Assembly: GCA_934647145.1 (NCBI GenBank)
Contig: CAKUFB010000148.1
Location: 1 to 6,680 of the forward strand
DNA: 6,680 nucleotides
Reading direction: 5' to 3'
Source: an uncultured Clostridia bacterium
GTDB taxonomy: Bacteria > Bacillota > Clostridia > Christensenellales > Aristaeellaceae
The translations under genes and the position numbers were made by a program. The first letter of the stretch is position 1. The number at the start of each line of letters is the position of its first letter. The notes under the pieces were generated by a model. That model worked only from the letters and a program-made list of their open reading frames with translations. It was not told where the DNA came from and did not search any database. Of this stretch, positions 5,497 to 6,680 are shown piece by piece.

Positions 5497-6396
5497 ATGA
5501 AAAACGGAACCTGCTGGACGGACGACCGCGGCGAGCTGATACAGGCGCACGGCGGCATGATCCTTGAACACGAAGGCGTTTACTACTGGTACGGCGAGCA
5601 CAAGGGCGCGCCCAACGTGCCCGGCACGCGGCGCGTGGACGTGATCGGCGTGTCCTGCTATTCCTCGCGCGACCTGAGGAGCTGGCACTACGAGGGGCTG
5701 GCGCTGCCCGCGCAGCCGGACGACCCCGCCTCGCACCTGCACCCCTCCCGCGTGGCCGAGCGGCCCAAGGTACTCTTCAACCGTCAAACCCGCCGGTTCG
5801 TCATGTGGCTGCACGTGGACAGCCCGGATTATACCTTTGCCGGCGCGGGCTGCGCGGTCTCCGATTCCCCCACCGGCCCGTTTCACTACCTGCGCGGCGC
5901 GCAGCCCAACCACCGCGACTGCCGCGACATGAACGTCTTTACGGATGACGACGGCTCGGCCTGGCTGATTCACAGCGGCGACTGGAACCATACGCTCTAC
6001 TTCTCCCGCCTGACCGACGACTACACCGGCTTTACCGGCGAGGTCTACCCCGCCTTGATCGACCAGACCCGCGAGGCTCCGGCCCTTGTCAAGCGCGGCG
6101 GCCTGTACTACATGATCACCTCGGGCTGCACCGGCTGGGCGCCCAATCCGGCGCTCTACGCAACCAGCTCGCGCCTGACCTGCGGCTGGAAGCTGATCGA
6201 CAACCCCTGCCTGGGCGAGGGCGCGCATACCACCTACAATGGCCAGAGCGCCTGCCTGTTCGAGGTGAGCGGTCAGGTCTATCTGCTGCTCGACCACTGG
6301 AACCCCACCGATCTTATGTACTCCGGCTATTCCATCCTGCCAGTCGCGCTTGACGCCGGCCGCATGGAAGTCGCCTGGCAGGACGAGACGTTCTAG
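5497..6396 (+). CDS. Glycoside hydrolase family 43-like beta-propeller, exo-beta-1,3-galactanase-like
   Basis: A 299-residue single-domain protein with five-bladed beta-propeller features of GH43. Its motifs resemble the exo-beta-1,3-galactanase group (subfamily 24/34 type): D10-R-G-E-L-I-Q-A-H-G-G, Y-Y-W-Y-G-E-H at 29-35, E88-R-P-K-V, R143-D-M-N-V-F-T-D-D-D-G, E193-A-P-A-L-V-K and N248-G-Q250-S. By analogy with the Phanerochaete enzyme, E193 is the likely general acid, E88 a substrate- or mechanism-linked glutamate, and Q250 sits where that enzyme uses glutamine in place of the usual aspartate base. The spacings between these residues (105 and 57) fit. The start at 5497 has GGAGG (5486-5490) six bases upstream; the ATG at 5449 lies within the promoter. 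No signal peptide or binding module is present, so it should act in the cytoplasm on imported oligosaccharides. Substrate is inferred, not shown. No transporter or sugar kinase lies in the window. Confidence 0.8.
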   Translation: MKNGTCWTDDRGELIQAHGGMILEHEGVYYWYGEHKGAPNVPGTRRVDVIGVSCYSSRDLRSWHYEGLALPAQPDDPASHLHPSRVAERPKVLFNRQTRRFVMWLHVDSPDYTFAGAGCAVSDSPTGPFHYLRGAQPNHRDCRDMNVFTDDDGSAWLIHSGDWNHTLYFSRLTDDYTGFTGEVYPALIDQTREAPALVKRGGLYYMITSGCTGWAPNPALYATSSRLTCGWKLIDNPCLGEGAHTTYNGQSACLFEVSGQVYLLLDHWNPTDLMYSGYSILPVALDAGRMEVAWQDETF

Positions 6397-6440
6397 CCCC
6401 TCCTGACAGCGGGAGCATCATAAAAGCGCGGAGATGATTG

Positions 6441-6587
6441 ATGATGATAAAGCATCGGCCGCTGCCGGACACCCAAATCAAGGAGCATGAGTATGCAATG
6501 CTGTCTAAATACCAAATCGCGGTATCTGCGTACAATATTATGACACATGAAAAGCCCGCCGGTGAGGGCGGGACAAGGAAATTCTAG
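6441..6587 (+). CDS. Possible small protein of 48 residues (doubtful)
   Basis: The first of two consecutive ATG codons (6441, 6444) follows GGAG (6430-6433) by seven bases. The frame reads M-M-I-K-H-R-P-L-P-D, then a helix-like, charged middle (Q12-I-K-E-H-E-Y-A-M-L-S-K-Y-Q25) and a glycine-rich end, stopping at 6587. Base composition is lower in GC than in the neighbouring genes. I recognise no family. It could be a real small gene, the remnant of a broken one, or chance. An 85-codon frame on the opposite strand (6393-6650) overlaps it, but has no ribosome binding site that I can see. Confidence 0.25.
   Translation: MMIKHRPLPDTQIKEHEYAMLSKYQIAVSAYNIMTHEKPAGEGGTRKF
6555..6572. terminator. 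Hairpin in the 3' intergenic tail
   Basis: CCCGCC (6555-6560) pairs with GGCGGG (6567-6572) around a 6-base loop. On the plus strand no T-run follows, but on the minus strand the stem is followed by CTTTTC. It therefore looks more like a terminator for leftward transcription, or a weak bidirectional one. Nothing better was found after the GH43 stop at 6396. The rest of 6588-6666 shows only the palindrome GGCCGGCC (6610-6617). Confidence 0.4.
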
Positions 6588-6666
6588 GGCAATACCGCAC
6601 AAATGAGGTGGCCGGCCGGCGAATGGATTTTTCGTCAGATGCAAATGCAAATTTCGAAGGTTTACT

Positions 6667-6671
6667 GGAGG
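6667..6671 (+). promoter_or_regulatory. Ribosome binding site of a gene starting just beyond the window
   Basis: GGAGG (6667-6671) is followed by nine bases to the window end with no start codon inside. The spacing matches the other genes here (six to nine bases), so a plus-strand start codon at or very near 6681 is expected. No clear promoter for it is seen; TACAAT at 6531-6536 lacks a good -35. Confidence 0.5.
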
Positions 6672-6680
6672 TAAATCGAG

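Noticed and set aside
4466..5500. A 344-codon plus-strand frame opposite mnmL
   Set aside because: It is a shadow of the radical SAM gene: low-complexity arginine, histidine and alanine composition with no motif, while the minus strand shows the full family signature.
5410..6297. A 295-codon minus-strand frame opposite the GH43-like gene
   Set aside because: It is a valine-, alanine- and arginine-rich shadow overlapping both the GH43 gene and the start of mnmL, with no domain signal.
6610..6617. GGCCGGCC palindrome as an attachment or operator site
   Set aside because: A lone 8-base GC palindrome is common in GC-rich DNA, and nothing around it suggests recombination or an operator.
6393..6650. 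An 85-codon minus-strand frame over the intergenic tail
   Set aside because: It has no ribosome binding site, overlaps the GH43 stop, and shows no recognisable family. It competes with a plus-strand frame that has better initiation signals.

Overview
The window is GC-rich bacterial chromosome with strong Shine-Dalgarno sites (AAGGAG/GGAGG) and sigma-A-like promoters. It carries a spoVT orthologue, a long-form hibernation factor and a Crp/Fnr regulator of clostridial type. Together these suggest an endospore-forming, GC-rich member of the Clostridia/Firmicutes, perhaps a gut commensal. The genus cannot be read from the sequence. I see no phage, plasmid, insertion sequence, CRISPR, rRNA or tRNA signal.

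Layout, left to right. (1) A single-gene unit at 11-958 (+): extended -10 promoter, a sugar-phosphate isomerase/epimerase-like TIM barrel, and a perfect 10-bp terminator stem. (2) A 400-base intergenic stretch (959-1359) packed with hairpins, including a 34-bp tandem repeat and a long imperfect inverted repeat. (3) spoVT on the minus strand (1360-1914), preceded by a sigma-G-like promoter. (4) Upstream of it on the same strand, a secreted SH3b-domain protein (2031-2930). (5) A divergent Crp/Fnr-family regulator (3037-3687), whose promoter overlaps the translation start of the SH3b gene. (6) A bidirectional terminator, then convergent hpf (3742-4272, minus) with a long structured leader and a candidate sigma-H-like promoter. 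(7) mnmL/ytqA, a TIGR01212 radical SAM tRNA-modification enzyme (4529-5413, minus). (8) A divergent GH43-like beta-propeller (5497-6396) related to exo-beta-1,3-galactanases. (9) A 284-base tail with a doubtful 48-codon ORF, a hairpin, and a ribosome binding site whose start codon would fall just outside the window.

The genes do not form one pathway. They are mostly single-gene units. Two of them (spoVT, hpf) belong to the sporulation/stationary-phase programme, and their upstream sequences resemble the matching alternative sigma-factor promoters. Two others (the TIM-barrel isomerase and the GH43 protein) fit intracellular carbohydrate metabolism. I found no convincing new multi-gene system. 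The parts most worth a second look are the hairpin-dense intergenic region at 1001-1311, the hpf leader, and the cytoplasmic GH43 protein with a glutamine at the likely base position.
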